Source of the DNA: CAYLXX01 sp964387955
Lineage (GTDB): Bacteria; Patescibacteriota; Microgenomatia; UBA1406; GWC2-37-13
Direction of reading: 5' to 3'
DNA: 22,203 nt
NCBI GenBank assembly: GCA_964387955.1
Contig: CAYLXX010000015.1
Coordinates: 1 to 22,203, forward strand
Shown here: in pieces, positions 21,033-22,203 of the stretch
Position numbering within the stretch: the first letter of the stretch is position 1
How the letters are laid out: each line of letters opens with the position of its first letter
Translations under genes and position numbers: made by a program
Notes under the pieces: generated by a model
Databases searched by the model: none
Seen by the model: the letters and a program-made list of their open reading frames with translations, nothing else
What the model was told of the DNA's origin: nothing

Positions 21033-21061
21033 TTGACAATTATTTTATAGATTGTTAGAAT
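21033..21061 (+). promoter_or_regulatory. Consensus promoter of the 123-aa gene (leaderless)
   Basis: TTGACA (21033-21038), 17 bp, TAGAAT (21056-21061), 10 nt to the ATG at 21072. Divergent from the dcd promoter. Confidence 0.85.
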
Positions 21062-21071
21062 CGGCTTTTAT

Positions 21072-21443
21072 ATGGCTTCTACTGAATTCAATATTCCAAG
21101 ATCCACTCCTCAACAACCTACAGATCTTGAACCAGTAAATACACCAGAAGTTAATCAACCACTTAACATTGGTGATTACATCGAAGGACAGAAACCACAT
21201 CATGGTGGAGATTTCTCATATGGCGAAGGCGTCATCATTGGAGAAAACAAACAAGATCGTACTTACGGGCTCTCAAAACCTCGTCCAGATCAAGGTTATG
21301 ATTATTCGGAGGTTCTTCAAAATGGAGCTCACAGTAAAGACATTCCTGCTGAGATTGCAGATAAAGTGAAAACAATGCAAGACTACTATCACGGTGAGAA
21401 ATCCGAACAAAGACCAACGCCGCCGACTGAATCAACTTCTTAA
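21072..21443 (+). CDS. Hypothetical hydrophilic protein, 123 aa
   Basis: Unrecognised, polar and Pro/Gln/Glu-rich, with no membrane segment and no cysteine. The N-terminus (STPQQPTDLEPVNTPEV) and C-terminus (KSEQRPTPPTESTS) look disordered; the middle has NIGDYIEGQ, FSYGEGVIIG, YGLSKPRPDQGYDYS and DYYHG, so a short aromatic/Gly-rich folded core is possible. A near-perfect promoter with a leaderless start and a clean frame support a real, well expressed gene. Its stop is one base from the 3' end of the oppositely oriented tRNA-Pro. No function can be proposed. Confidence 0.75.
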   Translation: MASTEFNIPRSTPQQPTDLEPVNTPEVNQPLNIGDYIEGQKPHHGGDFSYGEGVIIGENKQDRTYGLSKPRPDQGYDYSEVLQNGAHSKDIPAEIADKVKTMQDYYHGEKSEQRPTPPTESTS

Positions 21444-21444
21444 G

Positions 21445-21518
21445 TCGGGGATCCGGGACTTGAACCCGGGGCCTCACGCACCCCATGCGTGCGCTCTATG
21501 CCTCTGAGCTAATCCCCG
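21445..21518 (-). tRNA. tRNA-Pro (anticodon GGG)
   Basis: Full 74-nt cloverleaf on the minus strand. Acceptor CGGGGAT/ATCCCCG (7 bp); D stem GCTC/GAGC with a 9-nt loop; anticodon stem CACGC/GCGTG with loop ATGGGGT (anticodon GGG, U33, G37, the same loop as E. coli tRNA-Pro GGG); 5-nt variable region; T arm CCGGG/CCCGG with loop TTCAAGT; discriminator A. The 3' CCA is not encoded (next bases are CTT), so a CCA-adding enzyme is needed. It is transcribed toward and antisense to the 123-aa gene. Confidence 0.96.
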
Positions 21519-21536
21519 TGGAGTGAATTCCCATTG

Positions 21537-21542
21537 TATAAT
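21537..21542 (+). promoter_or_regulatory. -10 box 6 nt before the PIG-L gene
   Basis: TATAAT, then ATCGTC and ATG. The same bases on the minus strand offer TATTAT (21538-21543) or TACAAT (21533-21538), 14-19 nt before the tRNA-Pro 5' end, so the two divergent genes seem to share an overlapping promoter. -35 boxes are not clear on either strand. Confidence 0.5.
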
Positions 21543-21548
21543 ATCGTC

Positions 21549-22203
21549 ATGAAAAAAACCATAGTCTGCGTCTTCGCTCATCCTGACGATGAAGCGTTTG
21601 GGCCAGGCGGAACAATCGCTCTCCTTGCAAAAAATAACGATGTATATATTCTCTGCGCTACCCGAGGCGAAATGGGTCAGTGCGATCCAAATGATAAAAA
21701 TAAAATCAGCCAAATTCGCTCAAATGAACTAACAAATTCTGCTGATATTTTAGGAGTCAAGAAAGTTTATTTTCTAGGATTTAAAGATGGAGAACTTTGT
21801 AATAATACCTATCATCAACTTGCAAAAGAAATAGAAAAATATCTTAAAAAAATCAGACCCAATACTTTAATCACATTTGAACCTCGTGGAATATCAGGTC
21901 ACATCGATCACATAACAGTTTCACTCGTTACAACATACGTGTTTTATAAACTACGCTTTGTTAAAACTCTCATGTTCTATTGTCTTGATAAAAAGATTCG
22001 CAGCCGCGTAGGTAAGTATTTTATTTATTTTCCGCCTGGTTACGAAAAATCAGATATCGATAAAACTATGGATGTTTCTGGAGTTTGGGATACAAAACTT
22101 AAAGCAATGCACACTCATACATCTCAAATTGCAGATGTTAAACGCATACTTAAACAGAGAGCAGGACTTCCCAAACAAGAACATTTTCAGATTTTGAAGA
22201 AGT
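21549..22203 (+). CDS. PIG-L/LmbE-family deacetylase, 3' end outside window
   Basis: 218 residues are visible and the frame is still open at the window end. Zinc-dependent GlcNAc deacetylase fold: the N-terminal FAHPDDEAFGPGGTIALLA (9-27) contains the family signature HPDDE, RGEMGQCD follows, and GISGHIDHITVS supplies the third metal-ligand motif (GHxDH). The family includes MshB/BshB (mycothiol, bacillithiol synthesis) and antibiotic or glycan deacetylases; the exact substrate is not evident. The ATG at 21549 begins MKKTIVCVFAHPDDE, the normal start for the family, with TATAAT 6 nt upstream. Confidence 0.9.
   Translation, partial: MKKTIVCVFAHPDDEAFGPGGTIALLAKNNDVYILCATRGEMGQCDPNDKNKISQIRSNELTNSADILGVKKVYFLGFKDGELCNNTYHQLAKEIEKYLKKIRPNTLITFEPRGISGHIDHITVSLVTTYVFYKLRFVKTLMFYCLDKKIRSRVGKYFIYFPPGYEKSDIDKTMDVSGVWDTKLKAMHTHTSQIADVKRILKQRAGLPKQEHFQILKK

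Noticed and set aside
21474..21713. 79-aa minus-strand open frame with a TTG start
   Set aside because: It runs through tRNA-Pro and antisense to the clear PIG-L start.
1..22203. CRISPR array, insertion sequence, prophage or restriction genes
   Set aside because: No regularly spaced repeats, transposase or phage motifs, or terminal inverted repeats were seen on either strand.
1..22203. Alternative genetic code (TGA as glycine or tryptophan)
   Set aside because: TGA ends several genes at the expected family length and no conserved Gly or Trp position is encoded by TGA.

Overview
The window looks like a scaffold from an uncultured bacterium with a small, compact genome, most likely Candidate Phyla Radiation/Patescibacteria (possibly Microgenomates-like). 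This is inference, from the mix of genes: divergent housekeeping enzymes, dockerin-like single-anchor proteins, a LysM/M23 peptidase, many short unknown proteins, intergenic gaps of a few bases, and convergent genes that overlap at their stops. The code is standard: TGA ends gdh, rpe-like and the CYTH gene, and Trp is TGG, so this is not the TGA=Gly code of SR1/Gracilibacteria. Two runs of N (10 and 100) mark assembly gaps inside rho and thyA.

Layout. 77-4434, minus strand: LysM/M23 peptidase, an 89-aa unknown, glutamate dehydrogenase, thioredoxin reductase, a CsoR-family repressor under its own palindromic operator, and a 71-aa unknown behind an attenuator-like leader. 4600-6276, minus: rho, preceded by a strong promoter and a foldable segment of about 176 nt that may be a new ncRNA or a rho leader. 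6338-7743, plus: an anchored unknown and fmt. 7749-9401, minus: tgt and a four-helix membrane protein. 9503-9874, plus: a dockerin-like anchored protein. 9878-12077, minus: an HD phosphohydrolase-thyA-folA operon. 12152-14414, minus: a CYTH protein and two carbonic-anhydrase-like proteins. 14455-15664, plus: a glycosyltransferase and a small membrane protein. 15650-18784: tatD (minus), rpiB (plus), dprA (minus), rpe-like (plus). 18765-21006, minus: a secreted glycoside hydrolase with a dockerin-like end, and dcd. 21072-22203: a small acidic protein (plus), tRNA-Pro(GGG) (minus), and a PIG-L deacetylase (plus) cut by the window edge.

How the genes work together. thyA, folA, the HD protein and dcd give a near-complete dUMP to dTMP supply route. 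fmt, tgt and the tRNA serve translation. trxB, gdh and the CsoR-family regulator suggest redox or sulfur/metal homeostasis. rpiB and the rpe-like gene belong to pentose-phosphate families, but both have altered active-site residues.

Most striking features. (1) A -10 box sits 6-10 nt before the start codon of at least twelve genes, some with a perfect TTGACA-17 bp spacing, so leaderless mRNAs appear to be the norm here; only two genes have a clear Shine-Dalgarno sequence. (2) A structured RNA at 6101-6276 has a promoter whose predicted start falls on the first base of its closing stem. (3) The leader at 4435-4579 contains mutually exclusive hairpins just before the best Shine-Dalgarno sequence in the window. 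(4) Two adjacent proteins carry cadmium/beta carbonic anhydrase-like metal motifs.
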